64,000 bases of DNA, from the NCBI RefSeq assembly GCF_902459465.1, contig NC_047076.1:13028146-13092145 (forward strand). The letters are read 5' to 3'. A program made the position numbers and the translations under genes. Positions 10,663 to 23,304 of this stretch are shown here, one piece after another (the first letter of the stretch is position 1; each line of letters opens with the position of its first letter). The stretch comes from Asterias rubens (lineage: Eukaryota; Echinodermata; Asteroidea; Forcipulatida; Asteriidae). The notes beneath the pieces are model-generated. The model searched no databases, had not been told where the DNA came from, and was given only the letters and a program-made list of their open reading frames with translations.

Positions 10663-11140
10663 GCTCTGCCACTAGAGGGCAGCAGACCTACCAGGTAAGG
10701 GTGCACAACTCGTACAGTAAACAATGGTAAATGCTAAAAATTCAAAAATACTCAAAAAATATTTAGAAGTCTCTCAGCCTCTTGAAAATTAAATCAGATA
10801 CATTGTCATACAACTAAACTTAAGATTTCTTCTCAATTTTTGGTAGGTCAGCATTTTGGAATTTTTGCTAATTACCCGAGAAGAAACACTCCCAAAAACT
10901 CATGCACACCGCTTGTTATCGTTGGGGAACTCGTGTCCAGTACGTCCTGTTCCAGAACAGTTTGGTTTATGCTGGCAATGTGTTATGAACAACAAAATAC
11001 AGTTTGGCTAAATCTAAAATACAAAATCAAAGACACGCAAAACACAAAGTATTTGCTGTCAGTGACCGTCACTCATGCTTCTCCTATTCCTAAAGTTGTT
11101 GACATTACCTGGTGAAGAGCGCCCTCTCTTGGTGATTGGC
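10663..11140. mobile_element. MITE-like element with about 35-bp imperfect terminal inverted repeats
   Basis: The left end at 10663-10698 (with ACTAGAGGGCAGCAG and ending in ACCAGGTA) is mirrored by the right end at 11106-11140 (starting TACCTGGTGAAGAG and including GCGCCCTCTCTTGGTG). The interior of about 400 bp has no recognisable coding sequence; the 91-codon frame at 10840 shows no family features. It separates the second receptor from module B. Confidence 0.55.
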
Positions 11141-11260
11141 AGATAGTCAAAAGTTACGAAATAAGGCATGAAAATAATCTCACTTTTCGAGTGAGAAATT
11201 TGTTTGCATGTAAAAACGTAAGTTATGGTATGTTGTTTACATGCTAAAACTTAGAATAAA

Positions 11261-11420
11261 ATTATTTCTGTAACATTGTTTTACTCATTTCTCAAAAATT
11301 ACAGCACCTCAGCAGGTAATATTTTAGGGGAAGCTTTCTACTGTAATTATCTTCAATCTGTTTAAGTTTAATGTAAATCCGTGGACATTGTGTGAAAAAT
11401 GTACCCAGACCCTTTAATGG
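11261..11420 (+). repeat. Single arm of a foldback element also found at 56.7-57.0 kb
   Basis: The block from ACATTGTTTTACTCATTTC through CTACAGCACCTCAGCA-like sequence to GTGGACATTGTGT matches the right arm of the large palindrome at 56862-57000. Here only one arm is recognisable. Confidence 0.6.
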
Positions 11421-12516
11421 GTTGTTCTATTTTGTTATAATTCTTTAACATTGGTAACAACTGACACACCCCTCGTGACAGTGCCTTATGTACAAGCACT
11501 TTTGTCAGACAAACCAGGATTGTCATTTCTACTGTACTTAGTCCAGTTTGTTTTCCAACTTCTTCTGCCTGCCCCTGTACCATCTTGATGGTTTCCGTTC
11601 AATGTTTTTAGAGCTTTATTATACTAATGGTATACTGTATTTTGTGTAAATTGTCAGATAAATAATAATACAAAACTATTTTATAAACACTTTGTGAGTA
11701 ACTGATGGTGTTTTAAACTATAATGATATAATTATTTTTATAAGCAATTATCTTTCTCAAAAATAGTTAGTAATGGGATTGTATTGTATTGTATTATATT
11801 GTATTGTATTGTATCATGTTTTATTCCAAACTGGAACATACCCCCACAACCTTGGGGAGGGTAACAATGTTATAACAATAATGTAGCATGTATAGCCTAG
11901 CCTTGAGATATTTCTCAATAGAAAAAAAAAATCATAGTTTTGGAAGTGAATTTTCTTTTGGATCGATTTCCACTTCAAAATAGTGTTATTCTTGTGATGA
12001 CAATGTGCTCACATGGTCATCCGTTCATTGTATAATTTGAAAGACTTGCTATAATTATGTTCTTACTGTTGTATTCAGTCATAGACTCTTGCTCACATTA
12101 TAGGCAACTGGTAATTCTAGACAGAAAATATCGAGCAAACAATAACTGCAGTGACACTTTTTGAGGACGTCTTGTTTGATGATGTTACATCCTAGCTCAC
12201 ATGACATTGGTCGCACCTTTTTTCTATTGTACACACACACAAATACCCGGGAAAACAAGTTTCGATATAGTGCAATTGTAAACTATAGCGGCACGATCTT
12301 TGATATTGCTCGTCTTTATTATAAAAATGTATACTTGAACAATATTATTGTTTTGAAATAAGGAAGTAAGGACCCTTTATTTTTCTGTGGTTTCATTGGC
12401 TATATCCTTTACCTATACGTCATACTTTCGTTTTACATGTAATTGTACTTATTGGTTCTTATTGGTAATAAACCAGACAAACTTCCGGGAAACTTGCCCG
12501 TGATCTTGGCGGTCTG

Positions 12517-12677
12517 TATTTAAGCAGCCGCGATTAAGCGACTGACTCCATACCATAGATTGACCAACAACTTCAAGCAATCCAGATACATGTATCCTGA
12601 TATTGCTGTTCGTTTGTTGAAACATTCAGTTCTAGAAAGTTGGTTTAAAGTTAAGCGGTTCTGTCTGGACAATAAAG
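12517..12677 (+). promoter_or_regulatory. TATA-like promoter and 5' UTR exon of GPCR copy B
   Basis: TATTTAAG at 12517-12524 and the downstream exon are nearly identical to 1352-1512. The donor begins at 12678 and the acceptor ends at 13072, so the second exon begins at 13073, 48 bp before the ATG. Conservation of both splice sites in each copy supports the model. Confidence 0.55.
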
Positions 12678-13120
12678 GTTAGTTGTTTAATTAATTAATT
12701 CAGAATTTTATGTTTGTTTTTTATTTCAAAAGAGCCTATTTGAATCAATGTGTTGTCCCTTTTCGTTAACTGTTTCCGAACTGTCTGTGATGGGTAATTC
12801 AAGTCAGAAGTCCAGCTATTAAATACCGAGTTTGGCACGGTCCAACTTTGGTTATCAAAGCTCACACTGCTCCCTTAATATAACACCCAGGGTAGCCTTT
12901 GTTTATATAATTATATGGATAAAGTATGGACGTACCGGGATACAGTTTTTAGTTTTTTGTTTTTCGAATAACAGACTGAGTTCAAACATCTCGAGGTTGA
13001 AAGAAACCTAATTACAGAGAACATTAAATTTTTAGTTTTAACATTTAGTTTTTTTACTTTGTCACTTTGCAGATTTATAAGTGATTTTTCTCATAAGCAC
13101 AAGGATACCAAACTAAACTC

Positions 13121-14236
13121 ATGGATATCAACGACTCGGAGAAAATATCAAACTCTACGGCAGTTTCATGGACGGTCAACACAACAATGACCACAATGGC
13201 CAGCCTGTCTCTTCACAGCTATCCTGAAAGAGTCGTTGCAGGCTTTCTCTTCCTACTGATCGCGGTCATCAACATTACCGGTAACAGCATGGTCATTCTT
13301 GCTGTCATCTTCAGCAAGAAACTCCGAACATCAACAAATGTCTTCGTGGTAAGCCTCAGCTCTGCAGACCTGTTAGCAGGACTGGCAATGCCAATAAGTG
13401 CAGTTGCTTTACTCACCCCTGGCAACAGCTGGCCGGGGTCGACGGAAGCTCCTTGTTACATCGCAGGTTTGCTCTTGTACACAAGTTCTAGTGCCAGTCT
13501 TTTCAACCTCGCTTCAATCGCTCTCAATAGGTTGATTCTTATCAAGAGCCCAATGAAATGGTACCGTATTCTTTACACCAAATGCAACCTCGTTATCAAT
13601 GTCGTTGTCATATGGATTGTCGCCATTGCCATCATGACGGTCCCTCCACTTTTAGAAATTGGCAGCTTTGGCTACGACAAGCAGCACCATACATGTAGCG
13701 ACCTCGACACCCACCTGAAGGCCAAGACGTTTGAAAGGATTCAAACTTTTGCCTCCTACCCCATCCCATTTATCATCATCATCACCAGTTACATCATCAT
13801 CTTCGTTCACGTCCGTCGTCACTTCAAGAAGCAGATAAGTAACGAAACCAACGTCACTAACCCAGGCACAGGCTCTTCCAGTTCTGGGGTCAATCCGACC
13901 TTCCAGACGTCAGACAGCACTGCCGTCTTGCGTGCCGGTCGCCTGGATCGCCTCAATCGACAACAACTCGAGATCACCAAAAATCTCTTTATGGCAGTTT
14001 GTGCTTTCTTCATCTGCATAACCCCTTACAGCGTGGCCCTCTTCATTCCGAACAACGACCGTTTCCTGTTGTTTGGAGGTGTGGTCTTCTTGTGCAACAG
14101 CTGCGTCAACCCAATTATATACGCAGCAAAGCACCCACAGTTTAAGAAGGTTCTGCGTCTAATGCTGCGATGCAAACATTCAGAGATAGAAGAGCCGTCG
14201 GATGCCTTGAAAAAACTGACGGCTTGTTGCAAATAA
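13121..14236 (+). CDS. Class A orphan GPCR, copy B
   Basis: A complete 371-residue seven-helix receptor, equal to the 1953 copy except for Lys8, Ser10 and Asn279. Of the eight coding substitutions I counted, five are silent and three change residues; two of those are in the flexible N-terminus and one is in the third loop just before TM6. Asn279 is shared with the 8943 paralogue (RLNRQQ), so Ile279 in copy A is probably derived. The same motifs apply: NRL after TM3, FFICITPY in TM6 and NPIIY in TM7. No break is seen, and promoter and UTR exon are intact, so both copies are probably functional. Confidence 0.93.
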   Translation: MDINDSEKISNSTAVSWTVNTTMTTMASLSLHSYPERVVAGFLFLLIAVINITGNSMVILAVIFSKKLRTSTNVFVVSLSSADLLAGLAMPISAVALLTPGNSWPGSTEAPCYIAGLLLYTSSSASLFNLASIALNRLILIKSPMKWYRILYTKCNLVINVVVIWIVAIAIMTVPPLLEIGSFGYDKQHHTCSDLDTHLKAKTFERIQTFASYPIPFIIIITSYIIIFVHVRRHFKKQISNETNVTNPGTGSSSSGVNPTFQTSDSTAVLRAGRLDRLNRQQLEITKNLFMAVCAFFICITPYSVALFIPNNDRFLLFGGVVFLCNSCVNPIIYAAKHPQFKKVLRLMLRCKHSEIEEPSDALKKLTACCK

Positions 14237-15449
14237 ATCAAGAGACCAAACTTTTATCTGAAAATGTTTTTGTTACATTATTCAAGATAACCACATGAGG
14301 TTGGACGAAACATTCATAGTTTGGTGCCGCTTCAACATGATGAGACTTTGTTTGAAGCATATACGGATTTATTTTAACATATAAGTATACATATTTTATA
14401 ATCTGTTTTCCCAATACGTTCGAGATCGTTGACAACAAAAAAAGAGAAGAGGCAATTCACTCGGGTGGATTCGAGTTGTCATAATGCCCTTTACATAATG
14501 GCTAAAAGCGCGCAATTATACACAGAATGGAAGAAAAATGGTGAACAGAAAACTAGCCAAGCTTCTTGTTTCAGGCCAGTGCCAAGACGTGTTCTGTATG
14601 GAGTACTTTTAGTAAACAATGTATTATGGATGCGGTTGTTTGATTACCATGTTATTAACAGAATTATCATAACTAAACTTCAGATCTCCTAGTTGTTTCA
14701 TGCCAATGGACATACCAACATGGGCATACATCCGTTCTGTATTACGGAGTTCTAGTAAACAATGTACAGATTATAAATACTTTGTTGTTTGATTATGAGT
14801 GGTTAGTTACAGATCATGTTATGTTATTATTCAGAATTATCATATGAATACATTTAATCAGATATTCTTGTGTCTTTTTAATGCAGGGTAACGGTTTTGT
14901 TTATTTTGTTACATAGCCTACTATTGCCTTTAAATATGAATGCATTCTCTTTTGTTTTAAGCTCTGTGAATTTTTTTGGCAGCTATTTACTGTCTCCATG
15001 AATTAGGGGGCCTACAGGTGTAATTCAATTATGGAACTCTCATAAGGAAGTAACTTCATCTGCTGCATTACTGTTTTGATTTTTGATTTATTTATTGTTA
15101 AGTTATTAAAAAAACATCTGAAGTTGGCAAGCTATAGCTCTATGATTATACGCACGATCCTTTATTTTTTCAACCCCATCCGGGTTCGGGAAACAGTTTC
15201 ATAATGTTCGCGTTCCGACATCCATTGACTATGAGGCTCCCATTTCAAACAAGAGTGAAACTTAAGGGGTGCAGTAGGGCAAATTTCAAAAAGACTTATA
15301 ATTCTTTGTTTCCATATCTATGTTCTTGTCCTTTATTTTCCGACATAAGTACATTTTAAATTGTTCGGGTCAAAACTGTCACCATAGATATGTCAGCTCC
15401 CAAAAAGCTCTTCTAGCAAGATGTAAATAAAAGTGTGCATTTTAAATTG

Positions 15450-15481
15450 CCCCCCCCCCCCCCCAAAAAAAAAAAAAAAAA
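15450..15481. repeat. Poly-C followed by poly-A tract
   Basis: About 15 C are followed by 17 A. It may be a degraded retroposon tail, but no body could be recognised, and it is a likely sequencing-error site. Confidence 0.8.
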
Positions 15482-16270
15482 TTAAGCCAAAAACCGTAAT
15501 ACTTCATATCTACCAAACACAAACTATCAAAATCAGACGACACATTTTAGGGGTCATTTGAAACAATTAAAACTTAATTTACATCAAATTGGGCTTCATG
15601 GACGGTGATGAAAGCCTACGTATTTTAAATAAAAAATTAGTAAATCGTTCCGTGTATTAGTTACCCCTTCTGGATGATTCACTGGATCGTTGGGTTACCA
15701 CCACACTTACGGGTGTAAGCCTTGTCGTTACCGCAGTATACTCAATCTGAACTTCTTTCCGGTGTTTTTCCCTTAATTTTGAACTTGATAACCATGTGAA
15801 TTAGTTCTTTCACTTTGTGCTCATCTCTCATGACACGGTTAAAGTATTATCTGTTTACTTGTTTGTTTATTTATGTATTTATTCATTTATTTCAATTATT
15901 TTTTCTCAAGTTGGTTTTTATGTCAATTTGTTGCTGATTTTATGCATGCGTTTAACGAACAACCAGAATTAACGAATAAGAAATAATTTCCCCAACTAAT
16001 GGTTTGTGATTGTTATTGCAAACTCGTTATGGATTTATGGTCAACTTAATACACAATTCAAGTATTATTTTGGAAACTATAGGTCTTCATAAAACCCAAT
16101 GCGAATATAAACTAGATCTTTGTTTTTACAGTATACTTATTTAATGATTTGAGAATTTCCACTTGTATAATATAGTGTTATTGTATAGTTACCGATCGTT
16201 TGTATTGTATTTGCACACATTTTTTTGACAAGCCCATTTTAATTTCCCAAGTGAGGAATAATGTATATTT

Positions 16271-16297
16271 CTATCTATCTATCTATCTATCTATCTA
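16271..16297. repeat. Tetranucleotide microsatellite (CTAT)n
   Basis: Uninterrupted CTAT units run for about 27 bases. Confidence 0.9.
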
Positions 16298-18177
16298 ATT
16301 GTAATAATACAACTTGGAGATGACGTAGGGTGTGCCCCCCCCCCCCCAGCACAACTCAGCCTACCCCCACCCGAAAATACTTGTTTTGTGAAACATGTTG
16401 GCTATAAAATTACCAGTCATCATTTCAAAAGGTGGTCGCGTTTTTTAGGCATCACCGAAAATCCGTCGCGGTTTTCGTAGGAAGATTAATCCACAAATGG
16501 AATACATAGTATATGAAACGTTTCTTGGGTGAAACGTTCTCGTGGCGAAATTGTTTTTCTCTAACTAGAAAGGACTTGTTTCTCAGTCAACAACTGCTTC
16601 TTTAATACATTTTAAGTTTTTATTAAGGGGGTTTAGGAGACGTGGTGCACCTCTACCAATAACCAAATTCAGCTTCCCTTTAACGGACCAATCTCAAGTT
16701 CACAAAGATCCGGTTGATAAAAGAAAACCTGTTTATAAAGCAAATTTTCTTATAAATCAGAAAGGAAATGTAGTGGGTTAGAAAATGGGGAATGTTGTGG
16801 CTTAATCTCCGGAAACATGTTGTGACTCTGATGGGAAAAGCAGCTGTTGAAAATGTTCGAGAATAATATCATAAAACGATCATGGCCCATGGCTATAATA
16901 CCCTACAGCTATAACTAACAAAGTTTGTGTTGAAATTTTGACACTATCCGAGCTGGACATTAGTTATTTACAGCGCCCTCTTTTGACACACTGACAATCC
17001 GTTGTCAACCCAGGCCAGACAAGTGACAACATCCACACAATAGAAAAGTGATACTATCTAGAAGCTATTACAGGCATATACCAGAGGCACTCGTAGTGCT
17101 AATTGTTGTTCTTTGTACAATCGGCTAGTGATGCACTCCTCAGCAAACTTTTGATTTAGGCGCTCTACAAATTATTTGTGATTGATTGGTTGATTTACAC
17201 GAGCATAATTGAAAGTTAAAATCAATCAGTTGAGTTAGGAGTTGTACAAAAACATACATTCAACACTATCGAACTAGTGTCACTTTGGTCCCATGATTCT
17301 TCCTTCTGGGAGAAATTATTTCACAGGAAAGTTTCATAACCTGAAAAAAAAACTTAGAGAGGTAAAGGCCAGACTTTCATCGGAAAATCTTAAATTCTAT
17401 GGACAAACTTTGAAAGGACACCAAGGCTAAAGACCAGGGGCAACAGAGGCCAGGAAAAATGTTCACTCATTTTGGCGAGGTCACTAATTATGGGGAGGGG
17501 AGTGGAGGGGAAAATCAACCACTTTACAAAGGGAGATATATGTCATCATAACAATTATTTTAAGACTCGAGGTGTCAAGAATTTTTCACTCTACAATGAA
17601 CAATTTATTACATATTGCTAATAAGTCGGATAACATACATGTATTAATCAATGGCAACAGTACAAAATATTTTACAAATTAACATAAAGCAAGAATGAAA
17701 CTTAAATTTGTGTCTTGTCTCCTGACTGTCATATGTTTTCACACGTTTTGTGCACAAGAAGTTGTAAATACTCTATAGGCACCATACTACTGTAATACCA
17801 TTACTGGTTTACTCGTTATCTTTTGCATATTTTATGCAAGCCAAAGGTCAAATCAAGCAACAAGCAAATTCAGAAGTTACTTCAGAACTGAATTATCAAA
17901 ATCTCAGCCCAATTTGATGGCTCTGCTTACAATGTAGGCCTACTTTTACTAAGCGTAGGCTTTTTTTCTTCTTTTTTTTTAAACAAGTATGCACAAATCT
18001 GTTGCTTTCGCATACAACGTTCACACTTCACATTTCTAAGCAATATTCTCTTACGCAGCAAGAGCACAGAAATGTTGTGTTTAGACTGGTCCCCTGTTTG
18101 TATACACAATGAAGACAGGCACTGGTTTTACAAACCTAATAGTTTCATCGGATAGTCCGAACTATACATGCATAAAG

Positions 18178-18325
18178 CCCGGTTCATGCTTCCTGTGAAT
18201 GTGAATGCGATACAAATTTTTACTTTGCAATGAATAATTCGCAACAGTTTGAACTGTGTTCAACTCCTGCAAACAGCCATGCGACGTAAACAAATGCTTC
18301 ATATTTGCAGGAAGTATGAACCGGG
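18178..18325. mobile_element. MITE-like element with 23-bp terminal inverted repeats
   Basis: CCCGGTTCATGCTTCCTGTG at the left is mirrored by GCAGGAAGTATGAACCGGG at the right, over 148 bp. Related partial sequence lies at 42695-42800 (in an RPL27 intron) and near 25610-25650. Confidence 0.65.
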
Positions 18326-18370
18326 AGTAACTTTCAGAGCAACCAAGCTGATAGTATTTATATCATAAGA

Positions 18371-18420
18371 ATGGTGTGTGCGCATACACACACACATTTT
18401 GTGCGCATGCGTACACACAG
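18371..18420. repeat. Alternating purine-pyrimidine (TG/CA) tract
   Basis: A run of GTGTGTGCGCATACACAC type, followed by TTTTGTGCGCATGCGTACACAC. The alternation and its dyad symmetry make it prone to Z-DNA or cruciform formation. Confidence 0.6.
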
Positions 18421-19475
18421 TATAACTGGTCAGCATTGCAAGTTCAAAGGTAAATCTGGCAGGATTCTTCCAGGTTCTAAGGTCAGTAACTGACAATAGT
18501 ATCAGTGAACCTCAAATATTGGCCTCAAGCTTCTAATTACGTACGTAGCAATGCTTAACAGAAAGCAAATTTTCACGGTAACTATAGCAGAAAGCGTATT
18601 TTACAAGTTCGCGAAAAAAGTCCAGCTTACGCGTTTGCCATGAATTTGCACTATGAAACAAAAACTTGTGCAGTAAGCACAATATCAACCATTTAAAGTA
18701 AAGCCATAAAAGTGGGCCCAGTTCTGTATCTTCAATTGCAGCTGCATAAATCTGAACTCACATGTCAAACACATTTTTAAAAATGACCATTTAAAAATAA
18801 ACATTCATCAAGATCAAATTAATTGTTTTAGCACAAAACATTGAAAATATCAAGGCAGGGTAAAGAACAAAAACAGAAATTTCAGGAAACTTTGATTAAA
18901 ACTAACACAACACTTACATTTTATACAACATCGAGGTAAACATTGGAAATTGACAATTTCATAAACCCTTAAATGCAGCAGCGGTGCCAGTTCTGTTAAT
19001 CAGGGATGGGGTGGGGCGGTAAAAGGGGGGGGAAGGCTTTATTTAAAGAGGGCAAACATTGATTTCTTACGTAGTTTCGTACTACTGAAGAAAACAGACT
19101 TACAACAATGACAGGCTTTATATATCACCGTCATTCTTGAGGAGGGGTAAAGCAAAATAATTGCATAATTTTGTTAATGAGCCATCGCCTATTATCACAA
19201 TCCCATGGACGGGCACTTTCAAGGGCTACACTTAAATAACTCTGGGTGCAAATGATTTTGGGTTTGATTTAAATTTGGTCATCAGCAAATTGAGGTGTGA
19301 ATTAGAGGGGGGGCAGGTGGGGGGGGGCCAAAGAAATTAGCTGGGTGTGGGGGATAAACTCATACAGATTCAGTATGCTATGTCTCCACAATAGCGAAAT
19401 GAACCTCAAAGTTTTAGAAGTAGGGGGATATGCATCTAATCCACCGTAGCACCGCCGCTACTGGTGAAACGTCCC

Positions 19476-19503
19476 GCTCTGTTGCACTGCACTGCAACAG
19501 AGC
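19476..19503. repeat. Perfect 11-bp-arm hairpin
   Basis: GCTCTGTTGCA and TGCAACAGAGC flank a six-base loop. It is isolated, with no gene or terminator context that I can identify. Confidence 0.7.
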
Positions 19504-20507
19504 AGTCCAACCTGAGCTATTTACTTTAGTCTGAAATATTGTAGGCCCTATCAAGATATTATGTGGTAATTCTCCACAACCAAAACAAGTCTTTCCTTTG
19601 TAAACACAATAGTGTTTACACTAAACGGTTTCAAATTGTGTTTATCAATAATTGTGTAAACACTTATATGAAATTTATATGGCCAACCACACAATGGCCG
19701 AAGGAAAAAAAAGATGCTAACCAATATAAAGTTCTTTGGGTAGGGGCCAACCAACAATCTTTATAAAAAATACCTTAAACAAATTGTCGGCCTTTCCTTT
19801 CAAATTTTTAATGTGGATGGTCATTTTAACAAGTTTCATAAACACTCACTGTTTATAGTGTTTATTGAACAAATATCGCAATTAGATACGGTACAGATTT
19901 TGAGTCATTCAAAATCCGCGCCGCAGGTAGCGAGTTAAAAAAAACTCCAAGAGTTAATTAATTGGTTGCCTTCAGCCAAAACATCACAAAATTCTCTTTA
20001 AAAATCAACAAGAATTATGGTACATACCTGTTCCTTCCGAGAACTTTGAAGCAACTTTGTTAACAATTCTTTTACACTTTGCTATGTACAAAAAGTAAAG
20101 GCTATTTTGACAATAGCCGACAGCGATAGGGTTGTGTACTGTATGAAACTGTGAATGTGAGTGAGCAGACGATAAAGTTCGTCCTAAAAGTTACCAATTC
20201 TTGTTGTCCAATCAAAGCCGTTGTGACATAGTGCATACGTCAACGAACAAGCACTAGTGCAATCTAACACACTATTTGATTGGACTGTGCATGGCACAGG
20301 CACAATAATAGTCCAATGATTTTCAACCATTTAACCACCAAAACAAGGCAAAATATTTCTTAAAATAATTAAGTATACTAAACCATAACTATTGTTCAAA
20401 CGGCAGCAGGTGTTTTTACGTAAAATTATAACAATTCCCAACATAGTTATCAATGAACAAGTCACGTTCGCTCGAACAAGTCACGTACATTAATTTGTTT
20501 TTACCTA

Positions 20508-20712
20508 CAACAACAGAGGGCGCTATATAAGAAACACGGTGGTCAAAAAATAAGTGTTTATCATTTCTCCGAAGTGCTTCAGCGGCCATATCAAGAGGCA
20601 ATATTATGAGGCATTTGGTCTGAAACAAAGATGTGAAATTTTGAAATAATACTAAAGTATTAAATAAGTTGTCTGGGATAATAAACTACGATATAGCGCC
20701 CTCTTTTGTTTA
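20508..20712. mobile_element. MITE-like element with AGAGGGCGCTATAT terminal repeats
   Basis: ACAGAGGGCGCTATAT at the left is mirrored by ATATAGCGCCCTCTTTTGT at the right, about 205 bp in total. Solo AGGGCGC/GCGCCCT ends are scattered elsewhere (about 16974, 28838, 40251), which fits a family. Confidence 0.6.
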
Positions 20713-21646
20713 ATTCTCAAAACAAAAATAAACTCCCCTAACCGGAATAGAAATATTTAAAAGAACTCTGCTTTTCAAATTCATAATAATTTTAAAGGTA
20801 AAGTTATTATACATTTCAATATAATGGCATTAGTAAAGTAACTAATAGTAATAGCAGATGAAAGAACAAACTTGAGATAAATCTTTACATGAAAACCTTT
20901 GATAATAACGAAAGTTCAGAAGACCAATGCAATATGAACTTGACAGCTAAGTAAGCGCTTCAACATATTTAAATGCTTACTGGCAAATCTTTGTTTACAC
21001 CCATGATTGATGTCAAACTTTGGTAAAATATCGTTTAGCCTTAATTGATTGTTGATTAAAACAATGGAAGATTGAACATTTTCCTTAGTGTTTTGTTTCA
21101 GGAAGAAATTGTTAAGTTTGCCATAACAATAATAATATAAAGTTCTTATATAGCCCATTTCCAAACCCTGTTTGAGTCTTAAAGCGCTTGTTATTTTTTA
21201 TTCAGGTTCTTAGAGCTATTACAAGACCCACACTTGTGACAGATTCCAATAGTTTACAACGTACCATGGCGCATACTTCTCCGAGCTTTACCTACATTTT
21301 AATTACCAAAGGTTCACATAGTTGAATTAAAAGTACTGATGGCAATAAATAAAAAGGCATTTTTTAATTCATGGAAGCTGTCTCACAAAGAGATATAATT
21401 ACTAGATGAGTATACCAAACGTGATACACATATTTTATCCAGTACCTGTTTGACCTACTTTACACATGGTCTTCTTTTGTAGGCTCTAAATATACTTTTC
21501 AGTTTATTTAATCACATTTTGGGGAGGTTTTCCCCAAAGGGCAGAAAGGAAAGCAAATTAAACCAGACTATTTTAGGGAGAATATCAGTTCTGATATAAT
21601 ACCTAATCTTCCAACAGACTAAACTATTCCAGCAATTTTGTTTAAT

Positions 21647-21874
21647 GTGTGCGTTCCTTTAGCTTCCCTGGGTCGACCCTGCAGTTCTCACTCGGGTGAG
21701 CCCCTGACAAGAGCTAATCGAACGATCACACGTGCCCTCTCGTGGTGACCCACTCCCAAGTGACCCACTCCACAAGCAGGGCACTGGGGGCTGACCCGGG
21801 TGAGCCCTGTAGAATCTATTTGATCGTTCCGGGACAGACCGGGGTCGACCCAGGTAGGCTAAACGACCGCAACC
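21647..21874. mobile_element. MITE sharing termini with the element at 553-710
   Basis: The left end (GTGCGTTCCTTTAGCTTCCC, then TGGGTCGACCC) is mirrored at the right (GGGGTCGACCCAGG, then GGCTAAACGACCGCA). These are the termini of the 553-710 element, but the interior (about 150 bp, with two GGGTGAGCCC motifs and GTGACCCACTCC repeats) is different. This suggests one terminal-repeat family mobilising different interiors. Confidence 0.65.
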
Positions 21875-23304
21875 TATATTATGTTTAAGTATTTCACCAT
21901 GAAACGGGCAACAAAATTGTGGTAATTTTTGTTATGAAATACTTAACAAAATATTTCGATGATGTGCCTATCTAGAATTTAAACTGTGATTAATAGGGGG
22001 GGGGGGGCATTGGAATAATATTTGTTATTCATCAATTTAGTTTTTTGCCATGTCTTTATAAAATCATGAATTTCAGATTGATGTGTAATAGTACATAAAA
22101 TCCTTCGCACTATAGGATGTAAAACAAAACACAGTGAAACAAAACACTGAAAAATAATTAAATAAATCGACACAAATTTAAATTAAGAATGAAAGAAATG
22201 TGTGGGCCGGAATTCTTCGGTGGTCAAGTTAATCGATGCCTGCTATTTTTAAAAATTTAGGCAACATTACGATCTGATTTGAAGACATGTTTGCAAACAC
22301 TCATAGCTTTTCAAAATTGTGAAAAATTGTTGTGATAAAGTACAGAAAGTATATTTTAGAGGCCTTTCATTCCGTCTAAATCAATGCTTCTCTTTCACAA
22401 ACTTTTCAAATGCCTTGCTGCTCTAGCGAAAAAGTTCGTACAGCTGTGAAAACTTAACAAAAAGTTTAATCTGAATAAATGGAAGTGTGGAATCAAATAG
22501 AATCTTGCAATCAAAACCAAGTACGTTGTAGCAGCGGAAGGGCACTTGACTTTGAAGAGAAGTAAAACAACCAATAGAAAATAGTCTGGTACCTTGCCTT
22601 AATTGTAGATGGTAAGGCACCAAACTATTTGATCAGCCTCTTTGTGGAAACTGAAGCCATATCCATAATTGTGGACACAGCTATGGCTACGACTTTTACT
22701 CAGGGTGTTGCCAAGGAATTCTTACAGAACATGGTTTTAAAGTGATCAGCAGTTCAAAATAATGTACTTCAAAATTGCATAAAATAATTCAATTTTTTAA
22801 TTTGCTTGACTGATTTGTGAAATTTTTCTTTTGTGCTGTGTAAAACATAACTTCAAACGTGTGCTGTAAAGGAAACTTAATGTTAATACGCAAAAACGTT
22901 TTTGGTGCCATCTTCATAAAAATGAAATCAACAGCAACATTAAAACTTCCTATATACTACGTGTTCTAAATAAAACTTGAAACATGATTTTTCCTTTTGC
23001 AGGAGCATCCCAATTGTCTTCCCAATATTTTTACAAAAGTTTTCTTCATACAATATTTTCTTCGCTTACTTTTGCAGTTATGGTACAGTTAATCACAGTT
23101 ACATCAAAACATTATGCAAATTTACCTCATGAACAGTTGGTTGATCCCATCAATTATGTGAATAAAGTACTGACAGAAAGTTTAGCATATCTCTGTAATA
23201 CTTACAAAGTTGGCCAAGCCCCTTATGCAATCGAAGCTTTCCTGAAAGCTTTTCTTTAAGATGACTGGATACCAAGTATAAAGTATCCATCCATGATGAT
23301 CAAG

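Larger units (their letters stand above)
11459..15124 (+). repeat. Module B: duplicated GPCR gene block
   Basis: This block corresponds to 1-3964 and includes upstream sequence, promoter, UTR exon and intron, coding exon and about 900 bp of 3' flank. The coding parts are 11,168 bp apart and showed eight substitutions in 1,116 bp when read side by side. Indels in the non-coding parts include the missing MITE (see 553-710) and about 75 bp at 12103-12180 that is absent from module A. Confidence 0.88.

Noticed and set aside
22984-23259. 91-codon + strand frame beside the ceramide synthase
   Set aside because: It is antisense to the likely 3' UTR, has no recognisable motif, and its upstream TTTTGCAG has no partner exon.
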